64,000 nt of DNA from Paraflavitalea devenefica (GCF_011759375.1 NZ_JAARML010000002.1:1674001-1738000), one strand, 5' to 3'. Positions 35,382 to 45,628 are shown, counted from the first letter of the stretch. Program-made: numbers and translations. The notes: generated by a model from the letters alone, not told the origin.

Positions 35382-36053
35382 TCATTTCCCCTGCTCCTCT
35401 TTCGCCCATTTCTCCCGCCGTGCGATCTCCGCTTTACTGACCTTATCCGGCACAAAGGAACCTGTTTTAACCTTCCCATCCGGAACATAGCTGGCGATAA
35501 TGACACCTGTGGTGGATATTTTGCTATCAGTCAACTTCCATTCAAGTGCCTGGGTACCTTCTTCAAAGAGCTTCTTCCCGTTGCCAAGTGTCAAGGGGAA
35601 GGTCCAGGGATGCAACTCATCGATCAGGTGGTGGGAAAGCAGGGTTTGTACCAACCGGCTACTGCCGTGTACCAATAGGTCCGGACCGTCCTGTGCTTTT
35701 AGTTTTTTCAGCTCAGCCACGACATCGCCTTTGATCAACGTGGAGTTTTGCCAGGAAAGGTCAACCGGCGTCGTAGCTACTACATACTTTTGAATACGGT
35801 TGAAGGTGTCGCCGATCGGATCATTTTCCTGGTAGGGCCAGTGGGCGGCAAATATTTCATACGTACGCCTGCCAAGCAGCAGGTCAAAGGGTTTAGACAT
35901 GATCTTGCCCATAGCATTATCCATCAGATCATCCCAGTAAGGAAACACCCAGCCGCCCCATTTGAATTGATGGGAGCGATCTTCCTCCGGTCCGCCTGGC
36001 GCGTGTAGCACGCCGTCCATACTTATAAACGTGGAAACAATAATCTTTTTCAT
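35382..36053 (-). CDS. dihydrofolate-reductase-like (RibD C-terminal domain) protein
   Basis: 223 aa from the ATG at 36053 (MKKIIVSTFISMDGVLHAPGG), chosen over a longer frame because it fits the family start exactly. Motifs are STFISMDGV, LLLGRRTYEIFAAHWP (about 63-78) and LLVHGSSRLVQTLL with an LTLGNGKKLFEEG tail, all typical of the RibD-C/DHFR-like reductase family that uses NADPH. The substrate is unknown; these proteins are common and not the folate-pathway enzyme. Cytoplasmic. Confidence 0.88.
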   Translation of the reverse strand: MKKIIVSTFISMDGVLHAPGGPEEDRSHQFKWGGWVFPYWDDLMDNAMGKIMSKPFDLLLGRRTYEIFAAHWPYQENDPIGDTFNRIQKYVVATTPVDLSWQNSTLIKGDVVAELKKLKAQDGPDLLVHGSSRLVQTLLSHHLIDELHPWTFPLTLGNGKKLFEEGTQALEWKLTDSKISTTGVIIASYVPDGKVKTGSFVPDKVSKAEIARREKWAKEEQGK

Positions 36054-36373
36054 GGCATATCTATTTACTTGTTGATACTGCAAAGCTACATGCCTTAAGT
36101 AGCTTGAATGCGGTGCGGACAAGACCATTTAAAGGGTGCTTTGCGACAAAATGCTGTTAGGTGGTTTACGCTGTGTAATCTGCGTACAAGCATTTTTATC
36201 ATTTGTAATCATTTTTTGCATCTATCATCATCCGTATTGGGAATCGCTGCAGGATTAACTACTTTACAGGGAGAAGTGAACAGACAAACGAAAACGGACA
36301 AAAAAAGGAGCCAGGAAAATTGAAACATAGTATCGGAATAAGGGAGCAAGGGTAGGGATCACCAATAGGTCAG

Positions 36374-36461
36374 CTAAAGATACGCTATAGATACTCTATA
36401 CCTGGACTATGGGAACTCTATACCTAAGCTATACCAACGCTATACCTAAGCTATAGTTTGC
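36374..36461. repeat. eight 11-bp tandem repeats, consensus CTATACCTAAG
   Basis: The CTA-type start of each unit falls at 36374, 36385, 36396, 36407, 36418, 36429, 36440 and 36451, an exact 11-bp period. Later units are CTATACCTAAG, CTATACCAACG, CTATACCTAAG. It lies in the gap between the divergent DHFR-like and lipoprotein genes, about 90 bp before the latter. Confidence 0.85.
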
Positions 36462-36547
36462 CCATTTCACGAAAAGCAGCGGTTTTTAACACAAAACAGC
36501 CCTCATTTCCCATGCCAGGCATACATTTACATGCTATAAAGCACATT

Positions 36548-37021
36548 ATGCGTACCTGGTTATGGGCAATCAATATCGTAGTACTGGCGGCAGGCTGTCA
36601 CTCGGGGATGACCTACAAAATGACAGATACCTTTCCGGTTACGGATAAGAAATACCTGGATGAGATGGCCGGTACCTGGCAAGCCACGGCAGAGACCTAT
36701 ACCATGCTGGCCAATAAAAACTATCGCCGCGATTCCATTTACATTATCCTGCAGCCTGATTCCGCTTTTAAAGCCCGTTTACCCGATTGTATGGATGCTG
36801 CCAATAAGGGCGGCCTCACCTGGGACGCCATCGGCGCGTGGAAGCTACACAAAGATGGGGATGTCTATAAACTGAGCATGGCCTTCGAAAAAGGCCGCCT
36901 GTTCAGGTTCAGGACTTTTACTGATTTTGATATTGTGCTAAAGGATTCCATACTCACCCTTTCCCGTTATGTGGGCAATCCGGATAAGGAAGAACTATTA
37001 CAGTTCAGGAAAAGCCGCTGA
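36548..37021 (+). CDS. small lipoprotein, unknown function
   Basis: 157 aa from ATG 36548, giving a lipoprotein signal with lipobox LAAGC at residues 14-18 (MRTWLWAINIVVLAAGCHSG). Longer upstream starts would bury the signal. The mature domain is lipocalin-like in strand pattern (YLDEMAGTWQATAETYTML ... AIGAWKLHKDGDVYKLSMAF ... FDIVLKDSILTLSRY), a layout common to Bacteroidetes surface or periplasmic lipoproteins. No enzymatic motif. Confidence 0.65.
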   Translation: MRTWLWAINIVVLAAGCHSGMTYKMTDTFPVTDKKYLDEMAGTWQATAETYTMLANKNYRRDSIYIILQPDSAFKARLPDCMDAANKGGLTWDAIGAWKLHKDGDVYKLSMAFEKGRLFRFRTFTDFDIVLKDSILTLSRYVGNPDKEELLQFRKSR

Positions 37022-37172
37022 ATTTGTATATTTATAAAGTATAAGTACCCACCCGCTTTTTCTACCTGCTCCTTTCTTTATCCTTTCATACAGTTTTGTG
37101 GGGATTGTTGATGCTCCTGGTATAAAATGATTTATACCAGGCAACGGTTGTTTACACCCATAAAACAATAAT

Positions 37173-38045
37173 ATGAAAGACTATCCCTCCACAATTATCC
37201 GCTCCGGTATTATGCTTTTATTGGCGCTCATTAGCAGTACGCTCGTGGCCCAAAACTATTATGGCACCTGGAAAGGAAGCGCTACGCAGCCCGGCGCCAA
37301 CATCAGCAATTGGACAGTAGCCATGAAACTAAGTAAACAAGGCAGTACGGTAGATTTCCCTTCCCTCGGTTGCGGCGGAGCCCTTGCCTATACAGGCAAA
37401 GAAGGCAATGCTTTCATCTTCAGGGAAGCGCTTTCCTATGGTGTCACCAAATGTATGCCGGGCATGAGCGTCCGCTTTTCACTTACCAGCCCCACTACCA
37501 TGAACTGGGAAGAAATTGATGCCGGGGGAACTGCGCTCGCTTATGGCACCCTCACGCGCGATCCGCTGCCCGATGTACATATTGTAGTAACCCGCTCACA
37601 AAAATATGCAGGCTGTACACAGGGTGAGGTAACAGTTAATGGCAAGTCATTCAGTAAAACACTGGAGCTGCGGTTCGATAATGCCAAAAAGGATTCCAGC
37701 TCCATCCCGGTAGGTAATTACAGGGCCAAACTAAGGTACTCATCGGGTAAAAGCCGTTGGGTCATTGAGCTGCAAAACATCTATCCGCATGTGTATGAGA
37801 AAGTGGGCAAGAGCTGGAGAATGAAAACGGTATCACGTGAGCAGGTGCAGATCCATGCGGGCGATTACCCGATCAAAACCGGCGTCAACCTGCAGGGATG
37901 TGTTTTAGTGGGTAATAGTTATACAGGTTGCGGTTTTACGGATAGCAAAACTACCTTTAACAGCTTGCTGGACGAATATTTTGGCGGCGCCTCCCAACCC
38001 GATGCCAGTGTAAAGGTGACGGTCAGTGTGCTGATTGATTATTAA
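37173..38045 (+). CDS. secreted protein with DUF5675-like C-terminus
   Basis: 290 aa with a signal peptide ending at LVAQN. Residues about 28-130 form a lipocalin-like beta domain (YYGTWKGSA ... NWTVAMKLSKQGSTVDFPSLGCGG). The C-terminal half (about 140-290) contains VQIHAGDYPIKTGVNLQGCVLVGNSY followed by a Ser-rich segment, a pattern I associate with DUF5675. That domain appears in phage-related and secreted proteins, and its activity is not established. Single gene. Confidence 0.6.
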   Translation: MKDYPSTIIRSGIMLLLALISSTLVAQNYYGTWKGSATQPGANISNWTVAMKLSKQGSTVDFPSLGCGGALAYTGKEGNAFIFREALSYGVTKCMPGMSVRFSLTSPTTMNWEEIDAGGTALAYGTLTRDPLPDVHIVVTRSQKYAGCTQGEVTVNGKSFSKTLELRFDNAKKDSSSIPVGNYRAKLRYSSGKSRWVIELQNIYPHVYEKVGKSWRMKTVSREQVQIHAGDYPIKTGVNLQGCVLVGNSYTGCGFTDSKTTFNSLLDEYFGGASQPDASVKVTVSVLIDY

Positions 38046-38100
38046 GCATCCCGGCAAAACGATTGTTATCGACTACTTGTTTTATGACTAAATTTGATAT

Positions 38101-38931
38101 ATGAGTAATGTTAAATTGTTTGAAAGTAAGCAAATAAGAACAGTTTGGAACAATGCTGATCATAAATGGTATTTCGTGATAGCGGACGTGGTACAGGTAT
38201 TGACTGATACGCCTAATCCGGGAGATTATATAAAAAAGATGAGAAAGCGGGATGACATGCTTTCTAAAGGGTGGGGACAAATTGTCACCCCCCTCTTGGT
38301 AGATACGGCTGGAGGTAAACAGAAATTAAATTGTGCTAATGCTCAAGGACTATTGCGAATCATTCAATCCATTCCCTCGCCTAAAGCTGAGCCGTTCAAG
38401 CTTTGGCTGGCCCAGGTTGGATCTGACAGATTGGATGAAATTGAAAACCCTGAGTTGGCAACACAGCGAGCAAGAGAACTATATAAGTTGAAGGGGTATC
38501 CTGATGACTGGATCGAAAAACGTATGCGTAGCATTGCTATTCGGGAAGAATTAACTGAAGAATGGAAAACCCGGGGTGTAAAGGGAGAAACAGAGTATGC
38601 AATACTTACAGCAGAAATATAAAAGGCTACTTTTGATTTGACGCCCTCAGAATACAAGAAAGTTAAGGGACTAAAAAGCCAAAACCTGCGTGATCACATG
38701 ACAGATCTTGAGCTGATATTCTCAATGCTTGGGGAGGCATCAACAACTGAAATTGTGAAAACAAAAAATCCAAAAGGGTTTATTGAAAACAAAAAAGCAG
38801 CTAAACAAGGTGGAGCAGTGGCTGGTAATGCAAGGCGTGATCTTGAAGCCAAGACAGGGAAGAAGGTTATATCAGCCAGCAATTATTTACCCAAAAAGAA
38901 GCACCTAAATAATAAGGAAGAAAGAAAGTAG
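38101..38931 (+). pseudogene. Bro-N/DinD-like protein interrupted by one in-frame stop
   Basis: The frame reads MSNVKLFESKQIRTVWNNADHKWYF ... and matches the Bro-N family of phage antirepressor or DNA-damage-inducible D-type proteins (FKLWLAQVGSDRLDEIENPE). TAA at 38620-38622 splits it in two. The same frame continues without other changes through KATFDLTPSEYKK, HMTDLELIFSMLGEASTTEI and GGAVAGNARRDLE to 38931, which is exactly how intact homologues continue. From memory those homologues have Ser at the stop position (TCA to TAA needs one base). Without the stop the product would be 276 aa. Confidence 0.8.
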
Positions 38932-39022
38932 CTTGTAATGCTGCTGCCAAAATCACTGAATACAAAGCAAACCGTGATCAACAGGGGTAAAGTAGAATGG
39001 ACTAGCTTGGTTAAAAGCCACT

Positions 39023-40202
39023 ATGAAAATAAACTTTACCTACGGTAATGCACGGTCTGTGCGTCTTATACTCCCTGTTTTTATTCTTTTTCTTATACAA
39101 CTATCCGCTCTCGCACAGGCGCCACTGGTGTCTTTGCAGAATGGACGTCTGGTGTATAACCACTATGCCAATGAACGGCAGCAAAATGCCGTGAACCGGG
39201 TGCCCGATTTCTCCCATGCCGGTTACAAGGGCGGTGGTGTAGCCTTGCCGGTGCTGCCGGTCATGAAAACAGTAGAGGCGGTAACCGGCGATTGCCGTGC
39301 ACTGATACAGGCGGCTATTGATGAGGTGAGCGCAGGCACGCCTGATGCCAATGGCTTCCGGGGCGCTGTGTTACTGAAAGCAGGTGTGTACTCTGTAGAG
39401 GGCACGCTCTTTATCCGTACCGGCGGTGTCGTATTGCGTGGAGAAGGAACAGGCCTGAATAGCACCGTACTCATCGCCACCAAAAAAGAACAGCATAACC
39501 TCATCACACTACAAGGTACAGGCAGTGGCTATGCCGAAGTAAGCGGCAGCCGTGCAAAGATCACCACCCCCTACCTGCCTACCGGCGCCACTACAGTAGA
39601 CGTAGCGGCCGGACATACCTTCCAGGTAGGCAACAATATCGTTATCCAAAGAACACCCAATGAAGCATGGATTGATACGCTGGATATGCGCCAGTATGGA
39701 TGGACGGTTTCCGGTTACAGGAATACCTATGAGCGGAAGATCATAGCTGTACAGGGCAATACACTTACCCTCGATATACCGGTGGTAGACGCATTGGAAA
39801 ACGCCTATGGCGGTGGTGATGTATTCAAATCCAATATTACCGGTTCGCATCAATAACAGTGGTGTGGAAATTCAATCTGCTGTACCCGCTATTGTTACCC
39901 GGTACACCATTACATCGGCCAATGATGTGCCGGAGCGTGACCCTAAGAACTGGAAACTGGCGGGCTCCAATGATGGCGTGAACTGGGCTATCCTCGACAG
40001 CCAGGTGAACCAAAGCTTTGCTTCCCGTTTCCTCACCAAGACATATACTATTGACAGCAATGCTACCTTATATACTTATTACCGCCTCACCATCACCGCC
40101 AACGAAGTGAACTTCAATATCAGCAATGCGCTGAACGGGCTCTACTTCCTGCACGTGACAGATGGAGTGGAAAAAGCCGTACGCATCATTGTAAAATATT
40201 AA
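39023..40202 (+). pseudogene. remnant of a secreted beta-helix protein with sorting domain
   Basis: A 277-aa frame (39023-39856) has a signal peptide and the start of a pectate-lyase-like beta-helix protein (ALIQAAIDEVSA ... GAVLLKAGVYSVEGTLFIRTGGVVLRGEG). It ends abruptly at GGDVFKSNITG, where a helix protein should continue. A second frame, shifted by one base, then runs to 40202 with an F5/8-type segment (NWKLAGSNDGVNWAILDSQ) and a C-terminus (NGLYFLHVTDGVEKAVRIIVKY) like a type IX secretion sorting domain. The simplest explanation is an internal deletion that fused the two ends of one large protein out of frame. Confidence 0.75.
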
Positions 40203-40207
40203 AGGGA

Positions 40208-40304
40208 AGCGTACATACTACACTGTCTTGCTTTTTTCCCCGCAGAGTCTCCCGAAGGGGACTCTGCGGCCAAGGAGAGCGTACACACTACACTGTCTTG
40301 CTTT
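40208..40304. repeat. 27-bp direct repeats around a perfect hairpin
   Basis: Two near-identical 27-bp copies (40208-40234 and 40278-40304, one mismatch) flank a hairpin (40240-40269; CCGCAGAGTC / GACTCTGCGG arms). The repeat includes ACTGTCTTGC, which also starts the conserved promoter block at 40292 and 47663. Confidence 0.8.
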
Positions 40305-40392
40305 ATGCTAATAACATTGAATAGTATGCTAATTGGCAGATGAAAGCATACAGGCTATCTGTATAATTTGCTTATTCAACGATTGCTATATC
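40292..40392 (+). promoter_or_regulatory. PUL promoter, copy 1 (upstream of first SusC)
   Basis: A block of about 45 bp (40292-40336: ACTGTCTTGC ... GAATAGTATGCTAATTGG), then TAATTTGC at 40364 and ACGATTGCTATATC at 40379. The same three elements occur with the same spacing at 47663-47764. The first block looks like a regulator-binding site and TAATTTGC like a Bacteroidetes -7 element; both roles are inference. Confidence 0.6.
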
Positions 40393-40471
40393 TATACCTG
40401 CTTTATGCCATATCGACCCCGATATATTATTCCTGCATTCTCTCAACCTAACATACCCAAACAAATCGCTT

Positions 40472-43400
40472 ATGGTCAGAAAATTACTACACACAATGGG
40501 GTGCTTATTGCTGTGCGCCGGAAGCCTCCGGGCGCAGCAAACAGCCGCTCAACGCGCTGCACCTGAAATGATCGCACCTGTCATAGAACAGGCCATCATC
40601 AAAGAGAATATCCCTCCGCCACTGGTAAAAGAAGTAAGGGGACTGGTAACCGACTCCGCAGGCCCGCTGGCCGGTGTGTCTGTTTTTGTGAAAGGGAAAG
40701 ACAATATGGGTACCACTACCGATCTGAGTGGTAAATACATTTTAAGTGTACCTGATGACAATGCCGTACTGGTATTTACCATGGTGGGGTATGATAACCT
40801 CGAAATGCCGGTGCGTGGGAAGGAAGTGATCAATGTAATACTGAAGCGTGCTGCCAATTCCATGAATGATGTGGTGGTGGTAGCATTTGGTAAGCAGAAA
40901 AAACGGGAAGTGGTAGGTTCGGTTACTTCCATCACGCCGGGTGAATTGAAAATACCTTCCAGCAACCTTACCAATGCACTGGCAGGCCGTGTGGCAGGCA
41001 TGATCGCTTACCAGCGGTCGGGTGAGCCGGGGCGCGACAATGCGGAATTCTTCATCCGCGGTGTAACTACTTTTGGTTACAAAAGAGACCCGCTCATCCT
41101 GATTGATAACGTAGAGTATACTACCAATGACCTGGCGCGGCTGCAGCCGGATGATATTGCCAGCTTTTCCATCATGAAAGATGCCACTGCTACGGCCCTC
41201 TATGGAGCGCGTGGCGCCAATGGCGTTATCCTCATTACCACCAAGGAAGGTAAACAGGGGAAGGCAAAGATCTCCCTGCGGGTGGAGAACTCTGTATCGG
41301 CCCCTACCCAGAATGTGGAGCTGGCCGATCCGGTTACCTACATGAAGCTGGAGAATGAGGCCAATGCCACCAGGGACAACCTCATACTGCCTTATACACA
41401 GGCTAAAATTGAGAACACGGCGGCCGGTAAAAACCCGGTCGTATTCCCTTCTACCGACTGGAGGAAAATGTTGTTCAAAGACTATACCATGAATCAGCGC
41501 GCCAACTTCAGCGTGAGTGGCGGCGGGCAGGTAGCTACCTATTTTGTATCAGCCTCTTTCAACAAAGACAATGGCGTATTGAAAGTAGACAAACGCAATA
41601 ACTTCAATAACAATATTGACCTCCGTACTTATACCCTGCGCTCGAATGTAAACATGAAGATCACCAAAACAACCGACGCCTGGGTACGCCTGTACGGACG
41701 CTTTGATGATTACAAAGGCCCCATAGACGGTGGTACGGGGCTCTATGAAAAAGTAATGCGCAGTAATCCTGTGCTCTTCCCCGCTTTTTATCCGGTAGAT
41801 GAAGACCATAAAACCACCAACCACATCCTCTTTGGCAACTATGACCGGGGCGATTACCTCAACCCGTATGCTGATCTGGTAAGAGGCTATAAAGATGAGT
41901 CCAACTCACTCATGATGGCCCAGGTGGAAATGAACCAGAACCTGGCATTCATCACGCAGGGGCTCACCTTCCGGGCTACCATGAATACCAACCGCCGCTC
42001 CAATTTTGATGTGGCCCGCGCGTACAGGCCTTTTTATTACAATATAGGCACTTACGACAAGTTCAATAATACCTATAAGATCTACAACATCAACCCCGAC
42101 CAGGGTACTGACTTCCTCGATTACAGTGAAGGGGAAAAGAATGTATTGTCGCTCTTTAACTTCCAGGCGATGATGAACTACAGCCGGCTTTTTCATGACA
42201 AACACCAGGTGAGCGGGCTGCTGGTATTCCTGGCGCAAAACCAACTGGAAGGCAATGCCAGTTCACTGCAGAACTCCCTGCCCAGCCGTAACCTGGGCTT
42301 ATCCGGAAGGGCTACCTATGGGTATGATAATAAATATTTCGCGGAATTCAACTTCGGGTATAACGGATCAGAACGTTTTCATGAAGCTGAACGTTTTGGT
42401 TTCTTTCCTTCAGCGGGCCTGGCCTGGTATGTATCCAATGAACCCTGGTTCGACAGGATACGCCTGCCCATTACCAAGCTGAAACTAAGAACTACCTATG
42501 GCCTGGTGGGCAATGATGCCATCGGCGATAAAGATGACCGCTTCTTTTACCTGTCGAACATTAACATGAATAATGCCGGCATGGGCGCCAGCTTTGGTAC
42601 GGATGGCGGTTATACCAGGCCGGGCATTTCTGTTAGCCGGTATGACAACCCCTTCGTCACCTGGGAAACCTCTGAGAAAGGGAACCTCGCTGCAGAGATC
42701 GGTTTTTTTAACAAGATCGAGATCATTGCAGAATACTGGTGGGAGCATCGCTACAACATCCTGATGAACCGCACCATTCCCAGGACCCTCGGTTTACAGG
42801 GCGCTGCGCCAAAAGCCAATGTAGGGGAGGCGCGCGCAGAGGGTATAGACATTTCTTTTGATTATTCGGACCGCTTTGGTGATGACTGGTTCGTGAATGC
42901 CCGCGCTAACTTTACCTATTCCACCAGCAAGTTTGATGTGTATGAAGAGCCGAAATATGACGATGATTATTTATCGTATGTAGGCAAGAAGATATCCCAG
43001 CAAAAGGGGTACATCGCAGAACGTCTCTTTGTGGATGATGAAGAAGTAAGAAGCTCCCCATTCCAGGATGCCAATACAAGAGGGGGTGACATCAAATTCC
43101 GGGATGTGAATGGTGATGGCGAGATCACCACACTCGACCAGGTATTTATCGGCCATCCTACCACGCCGGAGATCACCTATGGTTTTGGCGTTTCTTCCAA
43201 ATACAAAGGCTTTGACCTGTCTGTCTTCTTCCAGGGATCGGCCCGCTCTTCTTTCTGGATTGATGTGGAGGCTACTTCTCCGTTTGTGGACAATGATGGT
43301 GCCCCGGCTGTAAAATCCCAGAACCAGTTATTGAAAGCTTATGCCGACAACCACTGGTCGGAAGACAACCGGAACCTATATGCTTTGTGGCCCAGGCTGA

Positions 43401-43669
43401 GCCCCGTAGTGCACAGCAACAATGTAAAAACAAGTACCTGGTTCATGCGCAATGGCGCTTTCCTGCGGCTGAAACAGGTGGAAGCGGGTTATACCTTCCC
43501 GCGTAAGCTGTTGCAAAGGCTGAAGATGGACAACTGCAGGATATATGCCAATGCTACCAACCTGCTTGCCTTCAGCCGGTTTAAACTATGGGATATAGAA
43601 ATGGCTGGTAACGGACTGGGATATCCTGTACAGCGTGTTATTAACCTGGGTGTGCAACTGGGATTTTAA
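40472..43669 (+). CDS. SusC/RagA-type TonB-dependent outer-membrane transporter
   Basis: 1065 aa. Signal peptide to about residue 21 (AGSLRAQQ), a carboxypeptidase-regulatory-like beta-sandwich (about 55-130: VRGLVTDSAGPLAGVSVFVKG ... FTMVGYDNLEMPV), a TonB-box-like DVVVVAFGK segment, a plug domain (GSVTSITPGELKIPSSNLTNAL ... MKDATATALYGARGANGVILITTKEG) and a 22-strand barrel ending in aromatic Phe (VQLGF). With the SusD partner 30 bp downstream it should import oligosaccharides across the outer membrane. No STN domain, so regulation by an anti-sigma partner is unlikely. It is preceded by a promoter shared with the GH29 operon. Confidence 0.95.
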   Translation: MVRKLLHTMGCLLLCAGSLRAQQTAAQRAAPEMIAPVIEQAIIKENIPPPLVKEVRGLVTDSAGPLAGVSVFVKGKDNMGTTTDLSGKYILSVPDDNAVLVFTMVGYDNLEMPVRGKEVINVILKRAANSMNDVVVVAFGKQKKREVVGSVTSITPGELKIPSSNLTNALAGRVAGMIAYQRSGEPGRDNAEFFIRGVTTFGYKRDPLILIDNVEYTTNDLARLQPDDIASFSIMKDATATALYGARGANGVILITTKEGKQGKAKISLRVENSVSAPTQNVELADPVTYMKLENEANATRDNLILPYTQAKIENTAAGKNPVVFPSTDWRKMLFKDYTMNQRANFSVSGGGQVATYFVSASFNKDNGVLKVDKRNNFNNNIDLRTYTLRSNVNMKITKTTDAWVRLYGRFDDYKGPIDGGTGLYEKVMRSNPVLFPAFYPVDEDHKTTNHILFGNYDRGDYLNPYADLVRGYKDESNSLMMAQVEMNQNLAFITQGLTFRATMNTNRRSNFDVARAYRPFYYNIGTYDKFNNTYKIYNINPDQGTDFLDYSEGEKNVLSLFNFQAMMNYSRLFHDKHQVSGLLVFLAQNQLEGNASSLQNSLPSRNLGLSGRATYGYDNKYFAEFNFGYNGSERFHEAERFGFFPSAGLAWYVSNEPWFDRIRLPITKLKLRTTYGLVGNDAIGDKDDRFFYLSNINMNNAGMGASFGTDGGYTRPGISVSRYDNPFVTWETSEKGNLAAEIGFFNKIEIIAEYWWEHRYNILMNRTIPRTLGLQGAAPKANVGEARAEGIDISFDYSDRFGDDWFVNARANFTYSTSKFDVYEEPKYDDDYLSYVGKKISQQKGYIAERLFVDDEEVRSSPFQDANTRGGDIKFRDVNGDGEITTLDQVFIGHPTTPEITYGFGVSSKYKGFDLSVFFQGSARSSFWIDVEATSPFVDNDGAPAVKSQNQLLKAYADNHWSEDNRNLYALWPRLSPVVHSNNVKTSTWFMRNGAFLRLKQVEAGYTFPRKLLQRLKMDNCRIYANATNLLAFSRFKLWDIEMAGNGLGYPVQRVINLGVQLGF

Positions 43670-43699
43670 GGAACCATGTGTTGAGCTAAAAAAATCATC

Positions 43700-45613
43700 A
43701 TGAAATCATATAAGCTATACCTGGCCCTGGTCATACTCCTGAGTACAGGCGCCTGTAAAAAATACCTCGATGTGGTGCCGGATAATGTGGCTACCATTGA
43801 AAATGCGTTCACCCTGCGCGCTTCAGCAGAGCGGTACTTATTTACCTGTTATTCCTACATGCCGAGGAACGGCCATTATAACGACAACCCGGCTATGAAT
43901 GCGGGCGATGAGTTGTGGTACATGTATCCTTCCAAGGATATCAATACCAACTTCTGGAACATTGCCCGGGGCGGACAAAACGCTTCCAACCCATTGGGTA
44001 ATTTCTGGGAGGGCACCAATAGCGGCAGGGCTTTGTTTACCGGTATCCGCGATTGCAATATCTTCCTCGAAAACATCCACAAGGTGCCGGATATGGACAG
44101 GTTTGAAAAGGAGCGGTGGAGTGCTGAAGTGACCTTTCTCAAAGCCTATTATCACTTTTATCTGTTGCGGATGTATGGTCCCATTCCATTGATCAGGACC
44201 AATCTGCTGGTAGGCAGTAAGCCAGACGAGGTGAAAGTATACCGGGAACATGTGGATACCTGCTTCAATTACATTGTAAGCCTGCTGGACCCCTTGATGG
44301 AAAATGACCAGTTGCCCGATAAGATAGTAGGTACAGAAGCGACTGAGTTGGGCAGGATCACCAAATGCATTGTCACTGCCTTCAGGGCCAGGGTATTGGC
44401 AACGGCTGCCAGTCCGCTGTTCAATGGCAATGCCGATTATTCAGCCATGAATGATCCCAAGGGTGGTAAGCCGCTGTTTAATACGACCCACGATCCGCAA
44501 AAATGGGTAAGGGCGGCAAATGCCTGCCGCCAGGCCATTGAATTTTGTCATACCAATGGCTATTCATTGTACCAGTTTACCGGGCAAGGCTATAAGCTGG
44601 TGCCGGAAACCAAATTGCAACTGGACATACGCGGTGCTGTAACCGATAAGGAATTCAATTCAGAAGTGATCTGGCACAATACGATAAGTCGCGCCGGCGA
44701 TATACAACGTTGGTGTATGCCCCTCATCAATGCGGGTACATCGGGCAGTGGCCCTAAAGGCATCATCGCGCCGCCTATTAAAATGGCCGAACTGTTCTAT
44801 ACCAATCATGGCGTGCCTATTGAGCAGGATATCGCCTGGGATTATGGCAACCGGTATGCCCTGCGGAAAGCCACCAATGCCGAGCGCTTCTACATCAAAC
44901 CCAATGAAGAGACCGTGCAATTGCATTTCGACAGGGAGCCACGCTTTTATGCCAACCTCGGCTTTGACCGGGGTATATGGTACGGCAACTGGATCAACAA
45001 TTATGATTCCACCGGCCTGGCAGTCATACGGGCCAGGAAAGGAGAAACGGCGGCCCGCCAGGGTATCAGTAACTTCTCCATCACCGGTTACTGGGTCAAA
45101 AAGCTCGTCAACATTACCACTGCCTGCGCAACAGATGGCGCTATGACCACGGTGCAATATCCCTGGCCGGAAATGCGCCTGGCCGATCTATACCTGTTGT
45201 ATGCAGAAGCCTTGAATGAAGCAGATGGACCTGGTGGTGGTGCATTGGAATGGATCAACAAGGTGCGGACAAGGGCCGGTTTGCAATCAGTGGAAGATTC
45301 CTGGTCAAACTGGGCGCGCGAAAATGCCAGGTACACGACCAAAACCGGCCTGCGCGATATCATCCATCAGGAGCGTCTGATAGAGCTGGCCTTTGAAGGA
45401 CACCGCTTCTGGGACCTGCGGCGCTGGAAAGAAGCACACCTCGTATTGAACCGCCCCATCAAGGGATGGGATATTGAGCAGCCTGATCTGGCTTCCTATT
45501 ACAAGGAAGTGCTGTTGTTCAATCAATCATTCAGGATGCGGGAATACTTCTGGCCTATATCCATTAATGAATTACTCGTGAACCGTAACCTGGTGCAGAA
45601 CCAGGGATGGTAG
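43700..45613 (+). CDS. SusD/RagB-type glycan-binding lipoprotein
   Basis: 637 aa lipoprotein (lipobox STGAC at residues 15-19, mature Cys followed by KKYLDVVPD). The N-terminal TPR-like region (LRASAERYLFTCYSYMP) and the C-terminal SusD/RagB signature (LYLLYAEALNEADG ... INKVRTRAGL ... LIELAFEGHRFWDLRRW) are clear. It should sit on the cell surface as the lid of the preceding SusC transporter and bind the glycan. It is about 60 aa longer than the second SusD at 54060, so the two pairs probably bind different oligosaccharides. Confidence 0.95.
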   Translation: MKSYKLYLALVILLSTGACKKYLDVVPDNVATIENAFTLRASAERYLFTCYSYMPRNGHYNDNPAMNAGDELWYMYPSKDINTNFWNIARGGQNASNPLGNFWEGTNSGRALFTGIRDCNIFLENIHKVPDMDRFEKERWSAEVTFLKAYYHFYLLRMYGPIPLIRTNLLVGSKPDEVKVYREHVDTCFNYIVSLLDPLMENDQLPDKIVGTEATELGRITKCIVTAFRARVLATAASPLFNGNADYSAMNDPKGGKPLFNTTHDPQKWVRAANACRQAIEFCHTNGYSLYQFTGQGYKLVPETKLQLDIRGAVTDKEFNSEVIWHNTISRAGDIQRWCMPLINAGTSGSGPKGIIAPPIKMAELFYTNHGVPIEQDIAWDYGNRYALRKATNAERFYIKPNEETVQLHFDREPRFYANLGFDRGIWYGNWINNYDSTGLAVIRARKGETAARQGISNFSITGYWVKKLVNITTACATDGAMTTVQYPWPEMRLADLYLLYAEALNEADGPGGGALEWINKVRTRAGLQSVEDSWSNWARENARYTTKTGLRDIIHQERLIELAFEGHRFWDLRRWKEAHLVLNRPIKGWDIEQPDLASYYKEVLLFNQSFRMREYFWPISINELLVNRNLVQNQGW

Positions 45614-45628
45614 AAAAAAAACAAAAAC

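Noticed and set aside
38620..38622. Recoding of the stop codon by selenocysteine or pyrrolysine
   Set aside because: The codon is TAA, which is not used for either, and no structure typical of recoding was seen.
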